A stretch of DNA of 64,000 bases. It comes from an uncultured Oscillospiraceae bacterium (GTDB lineage Bacteria; Bacillota; Clostridia; Oscillospirales; Ruminococcaceae). Location: assembly GCA_934488695.1 (NCBI GenBank), contig CAKSSH010000002.1, positions 7,117 to 71,116 of the forward strand, written 5' to 3'. The notes beneath the pieces were generated by a model. It made no database searches, was not told the DNA's origin, and was given only the letters and a program-made list of their open reading frames with translations. How positions within the stretch are numbered: the first letter of the stretch is position 1; the number at the start of each line of letters is the position of its first letter. Made by a program: the position numbers and the translations under genes. Shown here one piece after another: positions 53,040 through 62,635 of this stretch.

Positions 53040-54332
53040 ATGAACGTTAAGACCGTTACCGTAATCGGCGCAAACGGCACGATGGGAGCAAATGTCTCGG
53101 GCATTTTTGCCGCTTTCGGCAATGCCCGGGTTTATATGGTCTGCCGGGATATTGAAAAGGCGCGAAAGGCTGCGGCTGCCGCCGGGAAATCGGTGCGTGC
53201 TGAAAGCATTGTCCGCAATTTAATTCCGGCGGATTACAGTCAGCTGGAGGCCTGTGTGGCGCAATCGGACTTTGTTTTTGAGAGTGTTGCCGAGGACATG
53301 GCGCTTAAAAAGGAAATCAATCAAAAAATCGCAGGGTCGCTGCGCCCCGGCGCCTTGGTCGGTACCGGGACCTCCGGTTTGTCGGTGACCGAGCTGGCCG
53401 GCTGTTTTCCGGAGGAGCTGCGCACGCATTACTTTGGGGTGCATTTTTTTAACCCGCCGTATAATCTGACACTTTGCGAGGTCATTCCGACTCGGTTTTC
53501 GGATCGGACGATTTTGTCACAGCTGTGCGATTACCTGCATAAGGCTTTGTATCGGACGGTTGTGGTGGTGGATGACAGCTCGGCGTTTCTTGCCAACCGT
53601 ATCGGCTTTGAGTTTATTAACCGGGCGGCACAATATGCCGACCGGTATCGGGATAACGGCGGCGTGGATTATATGGATGCGCTGCTCGGACCATTTACCG
53701 GGCGGGCGATGGCACCGCTTGTGACGCTGGATTTTGTCGGTCTGGATGTGCACCGTGCCATTGTCGATAACATTTATCAAAATTCTTGTGACCGTGCGCA
53801 TGAAACATTTCTCCTGCCGGACTATATCAAGCAGCTGATTTCCGACGGTCGGCTCGGCCGAAAGGCCGGCGAGGGCCTATATAAGCGGGAGGTGCGCGAT
53901 GACGGAAGCCGGCACAGCTTGGTTTATGATATTGCCGCCGGGCAGTATCGGGAGCCGGTGCAGTATCACTTTTTGTTTGCGCAGGAAATGCAGGGACAAC
54001 TTCGGGTCGGAAATTATGAAAAGGCGCTGCGTGTGCTTGTTTTGAATCGTTCGGCGGAAGCCGAAATCTGTCTGAGTTTTCTGTTGGAATATATTGCTTA
54101 CTCGGTTGAAACGGCATTGGCCGTCAGTGAGGATATTGCGGCTGCGGATGACTGTATGGCGACCGGCTTTAACTGGTGTCCTCCGTTGGCGCTTGCCGGC
54201 GCATTGGGACAGGTTTGCGAGCTTTCGGCGCTGTTTGAAGAGCGCCTGCCGGGGCGCGTAGGCGAAGAGGTGCTGGCGGCGTTGAAACCGTCTCGATATG
54301 ATTTCCGGTCCTATTTTAAGGCCAGAGGCTGA
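53040..54332 (+). CDS. 3-hydroxyacyl-CoA dehydrogenase family protein
   Basis: 430 aa. N-terminal Rossmann domain (TVIGANGTMGANVSGIFAAFG) and the family segment HYFGVHFFNPPYNLTLCEVIP with the catalytic His; then DDSSAFLANRIGFEFINRA. Longer than the stand-alone enzymes (~285 aa): about 140 extra residues hold a second helical domain. It should oxidise a 3-hydroxyacyl thioester or reduce the keto form with NAD(H). GGAG upstream. First of three genes. Confidence 0.85.
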   Translation: MNVKTVTVIGANGTMGANVSGIFAAFGNARVYMVCRDIEKARKAAAAAGKSVRAESIVRNLIPADYSQLEACVAQSDFVFESVAEDMALKKEINQKIAGSLRPGALVGTGTSGLSVTELAGCFPEELRTHYFGVHFFNPPYNLTLCEVIPTRFSDRTILSQLCDYLHKALYRTVVVVDDSSAFLANRIGFEFINRAAQYADRYRDNGGVDYMDALLGPFTGRAMAPLVTLDFVGLDVHRAIVDNIYQNSCDRAHETFLLPDYIKQLISDGRLGRKAGEGLYKREVRDDGSRHSLVYDIAAGQYREPVQYHFLFAQEMQGQLRVGNYEKALRVLVLNRSAEAEICLSFLLEYIAYSVETALAVSEDIAAADDCMATGFNWCPPLALAGALGQVCELSALFEERLPGRVGEEVLAALKPSRYDFRSYFKARG

Positions 54333-54350
54333 CCTGCGGGAGGAAAAAAG

Positions 54351-55595
54351 ATGAATCAGGTTTATGTGTTGGGTGGAGCTCAAAGTGACTTTGAGCGAAA
54401 TTTCTCCAAGGAAGGAAAAAACGTCATCGCCCTTTTGAAAGAAACTATTTCGGACGCGCTTTCGTCTGTCGGGCTCTCTTTTGAGGATGTGGCGGCGCTG
54501 AATCGGGACAACCGTGTGGCGTGTTACGTCGGCAACTTCATCGGCGAGCTGTACATTGATCAGGGGCATTGCGGCGCCTTGCTTACCGAGGTTGATCCGG
54601 CTTTTTACGGAGTCCCCTCCGGCCGATTTGAGGCGGCTTGCGCCTCCGGGTCGGTCGCACTGGATGCGGCAATTACCAAAATTCGTGCGGATGAGTACGA
54701 TGTAGCCATTGTCATTGGCTGGGAGCTGATGAAAACGGTAAGCTCCAAGGTTTGCGGCGATATTTTGGGGCGCGCCTCTCTTTACGAGGCCGAGGGAAAA
54801 GGAATTGATTTTCCGTTTCCCAAGCTGTTCGGCCGCCTGGCAGACGAGCTTTTAAAAAAGTATCCGGTTGACGAGGGCCGGTTTATGGAAGCGTTGGCGG
54901 CGATTTCGGCAATCAATTACGGAAACGCCAAGAAAAACCCGCTGGCGCAGACTCGGAAGTGGTTTATGAGCTACGAACAGGCGTGTATGCGCGGCACCGA
55001 GACCAATCCGACGGTGGGCGGACGTCTGGCAGTTTCGGATTGTTCTCAGGTGACCGACGGCGCCGCTGTTGTCGTGCTGGCCTCCAAACGGTTTGCAGAC
55101 CGGATGGGCGGCGGGTTTCCGGTGGTCAAGGGATATGGACACCGGGTGGCGCCGATGCGCTTTGATAAAAAAATGGAAGAAGCGTCAAATTCTCCGTACG
55201 TCCTGCCCTGGACCCGCCAGGCAGTGCTGGATGCTTACCGGCGAAGCGGGCTTACGGTGGCGGATATTGACGTTTTTGAGACGCATGACTGCTTTACCTC
55301 CAGCGAGTATGCCGCAATCTCGGCGTTTGGAATCACTCCGCCGGGCGAGGAATGGCGTGCGGTGGAGGACGGAACCATTTCCATGCAGGGCGCCAAGCCC
55401 ATCAATCCGTCGGGCGGGCTTATCGGGTGCGGGCATCCGGTGGGAGCCAGCGGCGTGCGAATGTTTTTGGATCTTTTCCGCCAGACCGCGCAAAAAGCCG
55501 GCGGATATCAGGTGCCCGGCGCGAAAAACGGCATGATGTTGAATATCGGCGGCAGTGCTGTTACCAACTATGTTTATATCATCGGAAAAGAGTAA
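54351..55595 (+). CDS. Thiolase-family acyltransferase (SCP-x type)
   Basis: 414 aa. Thiolase fold with nucleophile Cys in [22 protein letters not shown] and [10 protein letters not shown]. The pattern matches the SCP-x/thiolase-like subgroup rather than classical AtoB. It may cleave or form a beta-ketoacyl thioester. 18 bases after the dehydrogenase gene, so the two enzymes likely act in sequence. GGGAGG upstream. Confidence 0.85.
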   Translation: MNQVYVLGGAQSDFERNFSKEGKNVIALLKETISDALSSVGLSFEDVAALNRDNRVACYVGNFIGELYIDQGHCGALLTEVDPAFYGVPSGRFEAACASGSVALDAAITKIRADEYDVAIVIGWELMKTVSSKVCGDILGRASLYEAEGKGIDFPFPKLFGRLADELLKKYPVDEGRFMEALAAISAINYGNAKKNPLAQTRKWFMSYEQACMRGTETNPTVGGRLAVSDCSQVTDGAAVVVLASKRFADRMGGGFPVVKGYGHRVAPMRFDKKMEEASNSPYVLPWTRQAVLDAYRRSGLTVADIDVFETHDCFTSSEYAAISAFGITPPGEEWRAVEDGTISMQGAKPINPSGGLIGCGHPVGASGVRMFLDLFRQTAQKAGGYQVPGAKNGMMLNIGGSAVTNYVYIIGKE

Positions 55596-55599
55596 AATC

Positions 55600-56508
55600 A
55601 TGGAAATTTTGTTTTTGGACAAAACACAGCTTTCGCAGCGGGCGGAAGATTTTTGCGACCTGTATCGCAGCTGTTTTTCCGACCCGATTACGCCGGAAAC
55701 AGTGCAGCACCGGTATCTTGAAAACCCTCTGCAGGACGATTTGCTGATGGTTTGCGCACAGCAGGACGGTCGGCTGGTTGCCAACTATGCGGCGGTGCCG
55801 ATGCGGGCGATGTATTTCGGCCGAGAGGTGCGTTGTGCCCTATCTCTCAACACCATGACCCACCCCGACTTTGCGGGACAAGGCCTGTTTTTGCGGCTGT
55901 CCGGGCTGCTCTATGAGGAAATGCGTCGCCGTGGGTACGCGTTTGTTTACGGATTTCCCAATCGGTTTTCCAACAACGCGTTCATATCCCGGCATCATTG
56001 GCAGGATATTTATGAGATTCCGACCATGACGCTGGAGCTTTCCGAAAGGTCGCAGCCGGCCTCGTGCGGCTCGGTAGAGGCTTGCACGGCGCAGCAGGTG
56101 CATGTGCAGCCGCATGTACCGATCAGCCTTGTGAAGGACGCTGCTTTTCTTGCTTGGCGTTACGGTGCGCCGGAGTACCGCTTTATGCGCTTGGATGCGG
56201 AAAACTTCATGATCTGCAAGAAGTATCGGGATGAGCTGAATCTGCCGGAGCTGCATGCACAGGGCAAGGAACCGCTGGGAAAGCTGCTGGACGCAGCCGT
56301 TTGTACGGCGGTATCTCTGGGCTGTACCCGGGTGACGACTTGGTCACATTCCAACACCGAGCAGCACAGCCTGCTGGAAAAGCGCGGCTTTTTCAATGCG
56401 GCGCCGGTGCGTTACTTGGCGGCACTTGCGCTGCAGGACGTTTCGGAGCGGGATCTTTACGATTATCGCTGTTGGGATGTCAGTATGGGCGACGATAATG
56501 TGTATTAA
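55600..56508 (+). CDS. GNAT-fold N-acyltransferase
   Basis: 302 aa. N-terminal GNAT domain: VANYAAVPMRAMYFG, then LNTMTHPDFAGQGLFLRLSG, where PDFAGQGLF takes the place of the acyl-CoA loop (R/QxxGxG/A). A second, weaker domain follows (~150-302). Substrate unknown; acyl-CoA from the two preceding enzymes is a natural donor. Start 55600, 4 nt after the thiolase stop; ribosome-binding site weak, so perhaps coupled. Confidence 0.75.
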   Translation: MEILFLDKTQLSQRAEDFCDLYRSCFSDPITPETVQHRYLENPLQDDLLMVCAQQDGRLVANYAAVPMRAMYFGREVRCALSLNTMTHPDFAGQGLFLRLSGLLYEEMRRRGYAFVYGFPNRFSNNAFISRHHWQDIYEIPTMTLELSERSQPASCGSVEACTAQQVHVQPHVPISLVKDAAFLAWRYGAPEYRFMRLDAENFMICKKYRDELNLPELHAQGKEPLGKLLDAAVCTAVSLGCTRVTTWSHSNTEQHSLLEKRGFFNAAPVRYLAALALQDVSERDLYDYRCWDVSMGDDNVY

Positions 56509-56518
56509 AAAAATATCG

Positions 56519-56558
56519 AAACACCCGCGGAAAGCAGCTGCTTTCCGCGGGTGTTTTT
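56519..56558 (+). terminator. Terminator of the GNAT cassette
   Basis: 38-bp perfect loopless palindrome (centre 56537/56538) ending in T6. Confidence 0.9.
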
Positions 56559-56733
56559 TGAAAAGATGCTCTGTTTAAACGGAATTTAAAAAGTGCTTTC
56601 TTAAAAAGGTCAAAACGTCTTTTAAGAGGGCTTTAAAACAAGATGCCTTTTTAAAAGCGCTCCTAAAACAGGCAATTTTGGGGCTAAATAAGGCGCCTTG
56701 ATACGGACACGTTTCAACCTTTTCCGGTTGAGA
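56559..56733. other. A/T-rich spacer with repeated TTTAAA-like words
   Basis: Seven short words of the type TTTAAA/TTTTAA/TTAAAA recur every 15-25 bases, and AAGATGC occurs twice. No gene. A CAACC/GGTTG hairpin (56712-56730) may end the malQ transcript. Confidence 0.4.
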
Positions 56734-58170
56734 TCAGCGGCAGCGGCCGTAGAGACGGTTGCGGGCAAGCAGTGCGCCGCGGTTCAAGGATCGCAGCTGC
56801 TCGTCGGTAATACGAAAGGCCCAGTTGCCTTCGGCACGGCCGGGGGTGTTGAAACGAGTATCTGCGCCGAAGCCGAGCAGATCCTGAATCGGGAAGATCA
56901 CCAGGCCGGCGCTGCTCAGCAGCATAATTCGCAGAATGGTGTCATAGCAGCGATCCCAGTTGTCTCCTGAAAAGCCGATATAGGAAAGGACCTGACGGCG
57001 TACCGCCTCCGGCAGCTCCCACATGAAGCCCAGCAGGGTGTTGTTATCATGTGTGCCGGTGTAGGCAATCAGATTGTTGTGATAATTGTGCGGCAGGTGC
57101 GGGTTGTCGGCGTTGCCGTCAAAGCCAAACTGGAAAACCGCCATGCCGGGGCAGCCGCTTTGCGCAAGCAGCCTATCGACCCGCCGGTCGATAATACCGA
57201 GATTTTCGGCAAAGATCGGCCGACCGTTTGCCGCCTTGCGAATGACGGAAAGCAGCTGCATGCCCGGCCCGGGCTCCCAATGCCCCTCTCGGGCGGTTTT
57301 GGCGCCGGCCGGAATACAGTAGTAGTCTGAAATGGCGCGAAAATGGTCAAGCCGGACAGCATCGAACAAAGAAAAGGCATGCTCGACGCGCTTTTTCCAA
57401 AAGGAAAAGCCGTCCTCTGCCATTTTTTTAAAATTGTATACCGGATTTCCCCAAAGCTGCCCGTCTTTGGCAAAGTAATCCGGCGGGACACCGGCAATAA
57501 AGGCGCTTTTCCCGTCCGCGTCCAGCAAAAACTGGTCCGGTGCAAAAAAGACGTCGCTGCTGTCGCCGGCGACATAAAAAGGCAGGTCGCCGATAACCGA
57601 GATGTTTTTTTCTCGGAGATAGCGATGCAATGCGTCCCATTGCCTGTAAAATTCGTACTGGATAAACCGCCAGGTGCGCAAAATCGCAGGGTCGGGCTGC
57701 TGCCAAGTCCATTGCTGCCAGGGGAGAAAGCCGTTTTTGGCCTTCAGCGCGAGAAAGGTGCAGCAGTCGGCAAGCGCCGGGTTTTGTGCAAGAAAAGCGT
57801 CAACGGCGTCGGTATCCTTGCAGGCGGCAGCAGCCTTTTGCAATAAGGAAAAGCGCTGCCGGGAAAGACGATTGTATTCACAGGTATAGGGGGTTTGCTG
57901 CCGCGCGTCCGTCAGGTCCGCCCGGGACAGCAGGCCCTTTTCAAAAAGAGCATTCAAATCAATAAAAAAAGGATTTCCGCCAAAGGAAGCGCAGGAAAGA
58001 TAAGGAGAAAAGTACGGATCCGGCATACAAAAGGGGAGCACCTGCCAATAAGAAAAGCCGCTATCGCTCAAAAAATCGGCAAACGCATAGGCGCCGCGAC
58101 CGAAATCACCGCAGGAAAAATCGCCGGGAAGAGCCGAAATCGGCATTAAAACGCCGCCGGAACGCTGCAT
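56734..58170 (-). CDS. malQ: 4-alpha-glucanotransferase
   Basis: 478 aa, GH77. RSGGVLMPISALPGDFSCGDFG start; FDAVRLDHFRAISDYY carries the nucleophile Asp, FAENLGIID the acid Glu, and TGTHDNNTLLGF the third acidic residue. Moves maltosyl units between glucans, helping glycogen or maltodextrin turnover. The ATG at 58170 has AGAGG 8 nt upstream; the TTG at 58188 lies on that site. Divergent from glgB. Confidence 0.95.
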   Translation of the reverse strand: MQRSGGVLMPISALPGDFSCGDFGRGAYAFADFLSDSGFSYWQVLPFCMPDPYFSPYLSCASFGGNPFFIDLNALFEKGLLSRADLTDARQQTPYTCEYNRLSRQRFSLLQKAAAACKDTDAVDAFLAQNPALADCCTFLALKAKNGFLPWQQWTWQQPDPAILRTWRFIQYEFYRQWDALHRYLREKNISVIGDLPFYVAGDSSDVFFAPDQFLLDADGKSAFIAGVPPDYFAKDGQLWGNPVYNFKKMAEDGFSFWKKRVEHAFSLFDAVRLDHFRAISDYYCIPAGAKTAREGHWEPGPGMQLLSVIRKAANGRPIFAENLGIIDRRVDRLLAQSGCPGMAVFQFGFDGNADNPHLPHNYHNNLIAYTGTHDNNTLLGFMWELPEAVRRQVLSYIGFSGDNWDRCYDTILRIMLLSSAGLVIFPIQDLLGFGADTRFNTPGRAEGNWAFRITDEQLRSLNRGALLARNRLYGRCR

Positions 58171-58347
58171 ATCAGTCGCCTCTTTCAATCAAAAATAAAC
58201 GGTTTGCCGCAGTCGACTGCGTTTGTCGCAAAAGTCGACGCTTTTAAAAGCTTGTCTGCAAGCAAACTCATTATTATCATAATCGATTTTTGCAAAAAAA
58301 GCAAATAAAAAATTTTTAAAAAATTTGCAAAAAAATTCAAAAAAACA

Positions 58348-58376
58348 TTTAAAAACGCAATGAAACATTGTATAAT
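58348..58376 (+). promoter_or_regulatory. Promoter of glgBCDA
   Basis: TATAAT (58371-58376) with a poor -35 TTTAAA (58348-58353) at 17 bp, in a very A/T-rich 250-base divergent region. Weak match suggests an activator. The malQ promoter must also lie here, but no clear one was found. Confidence 0.55.
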
Positions 58377-58423
58377 ATATACAAACAAAAAAGTTTTACA
58401 AAAATAAGTCATCGGAGGACGTT

Positions 58424-60295
58424 ATGATTTGCACCCTGCCACAGGACATGGAAAAATTTTATACCGGCGATTGTGATAATGCTTATGCGTTCATGGGTTG
58501 CCATCCGGGCGAAAAAAACGGTCAAACGGGCTGGGTTTTTCGGGTTTGGGCTCCTTGTGCGCGGGCAGTCAGCGTTGTCGGCGATTTTAATTTCTGGAAT
58601 ACCGAGGATCTGCCCATGCAGCGCGACGAGCGCGGCGTGTGGGAGGCTTTCTCTTGCTATGCGGCGGCGGGGCAGCGGTATAAATATTATCTCTGCCGGC
58701 AGGACGGCAGCTATTGTTATAAAAGTGACCCGTATGCGCTGCGCTTTGCGCCGCTGCCCGACACGGCGGGGCTGATCACATCGATAGAGGGGTATTCTTG
58801 GCATGATGAGCAGTACCTTATCGATAAGCGCCAACGCAATGTGATTGAGCAGCCGGTCAATATTTATGAGCTGCACCTGGGTTCCTGGCGCCTTAAAGAG
58901 GACGGCAGTGTCTATAATTATCGTGAGATCGCCGATCGATTGGTCCCGTACGTGCTGCGGATGGGGTACACGCATATCGAGCTGATGCCGGTGACCGAGT
59001 ACCCCTTTGATCCCTCCTGGGGGTATCAGGTGACGGGGTATTTTGCACCGACATTTCGGTATGGCAGTCCGCACGACTTCATGGAGCTTATCGACCGATG
59101 TCATCTTGCCGGAATCGGCGTGATTTTAGACTGGGTCCCGGCGCACTTCCCGAAGGACGAGGGCGGTCTTTACGAATTTGATGGGTCTTGCTGTTACGAG
59201 GTGCCCGATCCCATGATGAACGAACATCCGGATTGGAACACTCGGATTTTCGATTATGCTCGTTACGAGGTGCAGTCGTTCTTGATTTCCAGCGCTGTTT
59301 TTTGGCTGCGGGAGTATCACGTGGACGGTATCCGGGTGGACGCTGTGGCCTCTATGCTGTATTTGGATTACGGTCGGGAGCAGTACCGCCCCAACCGTAA
59401 CGGCGGCAGAGAAAATCTGGACGCGATCGCCTTTTTGCAAAAGCTGAATCGACACGCCTTTGCGGCCGAGCCGGCGGCACTGATGATCGCCGAGGAATCC
59501 ACGGCGTTTCCGCTGGTGACCCGGCCGGACAGCTGCGGCGGGCTGGGCTTCAATTTTAAATGGAACATGGGCTGGATGAATGATATGCTGGGGTATATGT
59601 CGACAGACCCGCTGTTTCGCAAGGGCCGGCATAATGACCTGACCTTTTCGATGACCTATGCTTTTTCCGAGAACTTTATTCTGCCGCTGTCTCATGATGA
59701 AATTGTGCACGGAAAATGCTCTATGATCGGCAAAATGCCGGGTGCCTACGAGGATAAATTTAATAATTTACGGGCGTTTTACGGGTATATGATGGCTCAT
59801 CCCGGTAAAAAGCTGTCCTTTATGGGCAATGAATTTGCCCAGTTTATCGAATGGGATTTCAAAAAAGAGCTGGACTGGTTTTTGCTCAAATACGAGCGCC
59901 ACGCCCAAATGCAGCTGATGGTGCGGGAGCTGAACCGATTTTATCGGGAAACGCCTGCCTTTTGGGAGCAGGATGACGGATGGGACGGGTTTTCTTGGAT
60001 CAGTGCGGACGATAATAGTCAGAGCGTGATTGCTTTCCGCCGGATTGACCGCAGCGGCAGCGAGGTGGTCTGTATCTTTAATTTCTGCCCGGTGCTGCGG
60101 GAGGATTACCGGCTGGGGCTTGCAAAGGCGGCCGGTTATCGGTGCGTTTTCAACACCGATAAAAAAAAGTACGGCGGCAGCGGCGTTCGGCTGAAAACGG
60201 TTCGGGCGACCGAAGGGCCGATGCACGGCCTTGCACAGTCCGGACGCTTTACAATTCCGCCGATGTCGGCGACGTTCTGGGTTTCTCAAAAATAA
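58424..60295 (+). CDS. glgB: 1,4-alpha-glucan branching enzyme
   Basis: 623 aa, GH13. N-terminal CBM48 ([21 protein letters not shown]), barrel motifs [17 protein letters not shown] (nucleophile Asp), AEESTAFP (acid Glu), SHDEIVHGK, and a C-terminal beta domain. Makes alpha-1,6 branches in glycogen. GGAGG before the ATG. Confidence 0.97.
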   Translation: MICTLPQDMEKFYTGDCDNAYAFMGCHPGEKNGQTGWVFRVWAPCARAVSVVGDFNFWNTEDLPMQRDERGVWEAFSCYAAAGQRYKYYLCRQDGSYCYKSDPYALRFAPLPDTAGLITSIEGYSWHDEQYLIDKRQRNVIEQPVNIYELHLGSWRLKEDGSVYNYREIADRLVPYVLRMGYTHIELMPVTEYPFDPSWGYQVTGYFAPTFRYGSPHDFMELIDRCHLAGIGVILDWVPAHFPKDEGGLYEFDGSCCYEVPDPMMNEHPDWNTRIFDYARYEVQSFLISSAVFWLREYHVDGIRVDAVASMLYLDYGREQYRPNRNGGRENLDAIAFLQKLNRHAFAAEPAALMIAEESTAFPLVTRPDSCGGLGFNFKWNMGWMNDMLGYMSTDPLFRKGRHNDLTFSMTYAFSENFILPLSHDEIVHGKCSMIGKMPGAYEDKFNNLRAFYGYMMAHPGKKLSFMGNEFAQFIEWDFKKELDWFLLKYERHAQMQLMVRELNRFYRETPAFWEQDDGWDGFSWISADDNSQSVIAFRRIDRSGSEVVCIFNFCPVLREDYRLGLAKAAGYRCVFNTDKKKYGGSGVRLKTVRATEGPMHGLAQSGRFTIPPMSATFWVSQK

Positions 60296-60313
60296 TCAAT
60301 TGGGGGGCTATGT

Positions 60314-61501
60314 ATGCTGTTTCGGAAAAAAGACTGTGTGGCTATGATTTTGGCAGGAGGGCAGGGCAGCCGCCTGACGGTGCTGACCGAAAGCACCGCT
60401 AAGCCGGCGGTGCCGTTCGGCGGAAAGTATCGACTGATTGATTTTCCGCTGTCCAACTGTGTCAACTCCGGAATTGATACGGTCGGAATTTTGACGCAGT
60501 ATCAGCCGCTTCAGCTCAATGAGTATATCGGCAACGGCATGCCGTGGGGGCTTAACAGCAATCACGGCGGGATCCATTTGCTCTCGCCTTATTCCAAGGC
60601 GGAAAGCTCGGAATGGTATAAGGGAACAGCTAACGCTATTTTTCAGAACATTTCGTTTATTGATCGATATAACCCTACCCATGTGTTGATTCTGTCGGGC
60701 GATCATATTTATAAAATGGATTACGCCGAGATGATGGAGTATCATAAAGAGAAAAATGCCGACTGTACCATCGCGGTGCTTACCGTGACGCCGCAGGAGG
60801 CCTCCCGATTCGGCATTATGAACACCCGGGAGGACGGCCGGATTTACGAGTTTGAAGAAAAGCCGGCTCATCCTAAAAGCTGTCAGGCGTCCATGGGGAT
60901 TTACGTATTCCGATGGGATGTCCTGAAAAAATATCTGATTGCCGATAACGAGGACCCGGAATCCAGCAACGATTTCGGTAAAAATATTATTCCGCGCATG
61001 ATTGCCGATTCATATCATCTGCAGGCGTACCCCTTCACGGGGTACTGGAGGGACGTCGGGACCATTGACAGCTTGTGGCAGGCAAACATGGACATTCTCG
61101 GCAAGGAGCCGGCCTTGAATATGAGCGACAAAACAGGCAGGATTTATGCCCGCAACTATGCCAACCCTGCCAGCTTCGTTGCGGATACGGCGCAGATCGA
61201 GGAATCCTTTGTGGCTGAGGGCAGCAGCGTTTTCGGAACGGTGCGCCATTCGGTTATTTCAACCGGGTGCACCATTGAGGAGGGCGCCGAAATTGACCAC
61301 AGCTTTATTATGCCGGACACCGTGATTCGGAAGGGCGCCCGGGTGGGCTATGCCATTGTCGGCGAGGAAACCGTGGTCGGATCGGAGGCGGATATCGGCG
61401 CCCGGACGTCGCAGGAGGCGGCGGATAAAGGGATTGCCGTGGTCGGCAAGGGTCGGGAGGTTCCCGCAAAAACGCGGGTGGCTCCCCGGGAGAAATTTTA
61501 A
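60314..61501 (+). CDS. glgC: Glucose-1-phosphate adenylyltransferase, catalytic subunit
   Basis: 395 aa. Pyrophosphate loop [35 protein letters not shown] (sugar site) and [10 protein letters not shown], then a beta-helix C-terminus. Makes ADP-glucose for GlgA, the control step of glycogen synthesis. Confidence 0.96.
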   Translation: MLFRKKDCVAMILAGGQGSRLTVLTESTAKPAVPFGGKYRLIDFPLSNCVNSGIDTVGILTQYQPLQLNEYIGNGMPWGLNSNHGGIHLLSPYSKAESSEWYKGTANAIFQNISFIDRYNPTHVLILSGDHIYKMDYAEMMEYHKEKNADCTIAVLTVTPQEASRFGIMNTREDGRIYEFEEKPAHPKSCQASMGIYVFRWDVLKKYLIADNEDPESSNDFGKNIIPRMIADSYHLQAYPFTGYWRDVGTIDSLWQANMDILGKEPALNMSDKTGRIYARNYANPASFVADTAQIEESFVAEGSSVFGTVRHSVISTGCTIEEGAEIDHSFIMPDTVIRKGARVGYAIVGEETVVGSEADIGARTSQEAADKGIAVVGKGREVPAKTRVAPREKF

Positions 61502-61525
61502 GACGTCGGGAGGAGGCTTGAGCTT

Positions 61526-62635
61526 ATGAAAGCAACGGGGATTGTTTTTTCAAATATTTATGACAGCACCCTGGGAGAACTGACCAATCATCGCACCGTG
61601 GCGTCTTTGCCGTTCGGCAGCCGTTATCGTCAGATTGATTTTATTCTTTCCAATATGTCTAATTCTTACATTTACCGGGTCGGGCTGATCACGAAATATA
61701 ATTACCGCTCCCTGATGGACCATTTGGGCGATTGCAGTGAATGGGATCTCAACCGAAAAAATGAGGGCCTGTTCTTTTTGCCGCCGTTTGTCAGCGGAAA
61801 CACCGGTATTTACAAGGGCAAGCTGGAGGCTCTTTACACCGCCGTTAATTATTTGGATCAACCGGATTATGATGTAGTGGTGGTTGCAGACTCGACGGTG
61901 CTGTGTAATTTGGATTTTCGTCCGGCAATTTCGCAGCATTTGCAGTCCGGTGCCGATGTAACGATTATCTGCAACCGGGAAGCGTCCGGGCGGACACATC
62001 CGCTGGTAGTGCGCACCGGGGAGGATGGGCAAATTCGGGAGATACTGATTGATGCGCAGCCGGAGCCGGGAGACCTGGTCGGTATGGGTATGTTTGTGTT
62101 CAGCCGCGAACGGCTGGTACAGGCGCTTCACTGTGCGCATCGGTCCGGCTTGGTGCATTTAGAAAGGGATCTTTTGCAGGCGGCTTTTCGGGAAAATAAG
62201 CTTCGCCTGTCGACATATTGCTTTGACGGGGTGGTGCTTCGCAACGAAAATATCCAGACCTATTTTATGAACAATATGGCATTGCTGCGTCCCGAGGTGC
62301 GCGCCGGGCTGTTCCGCCCGCATCATCCGATTTACACCAAGGTTCGGGACGAGATCCCGACTTATTTTGAAAAAGGCAGCCGTATTTGCAACTGCCTGAT
62401 GGCTGACGGCTGTACATTGCGCGGGCAGGCGGAGAAAAGCATTTTGTTTCGCGGCGTGACGCTGGAGGCCGGCGCCCAGATTTCTTCCTGCATTGTTATG
62501 CAGGGAACCCGAATCGGCAAAAATGCCCGGTTGAGCGGCGTTATTTTGGATAAAAACGTGACGGTGCGCGACGGTGCGATTCTGCAAGGAACGCCGGAGC
62601 ACCCGGTTATTATTAAAAAAGGGGAAACAGTATGA
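61526..62635 (+). CDS. glgD: GlgD, non-catalytic partner of GlgC
   Basis: 369 aa. Same fold as GlgC, but the nucleotide loop is replaced by FSNIYDSTLGELTNHRTVA: no GGxGxRL. PFGSRYRQIDFILSNMSNS and the C-terminal beta helix remain. In Firmicutes GlgD pairs with GlgC and tunes its activity. Overlaps glgA by ATGA. Confidence 0.93.
   Translation: MKATGIVFSNIYDSTLGELTNHRTVASLPFGSRYRQIDFILSNMSNSYIYRVGLITKYNYRSLMDHLGDCSEWDLNRKNEGLFFLPPFVSGNTGIYKGKLEALYTAVNYLDQPDYDVVVVADSTVLCNLDFRPAISQHLQSGADVTIICNREASGRTHPLVVRTGEDGQIREILIDAQPEPGDLVGMGMFVFSRERLVQALHCAHRSGLVHLERDLLQAAFRENKLRLSTYCFDGVVLRNENIQTYFMNNMALLRPEVRAGLFRPHHPIYTKVRDEIPTYFEKGSRICNCLMADGCTLRGQAEKSILFRGVTLEAGAQISSCIVMQGTRIGKNARLSGVILDKNVTVRDGAILQGTPEHPVIIKKGETV

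Noticed and set aside
56698..56970. Plus-strand frame opposite the malQ 3' end
   Set aside because: Antisense of a conserved GH77 C-terminus, without a start signal.
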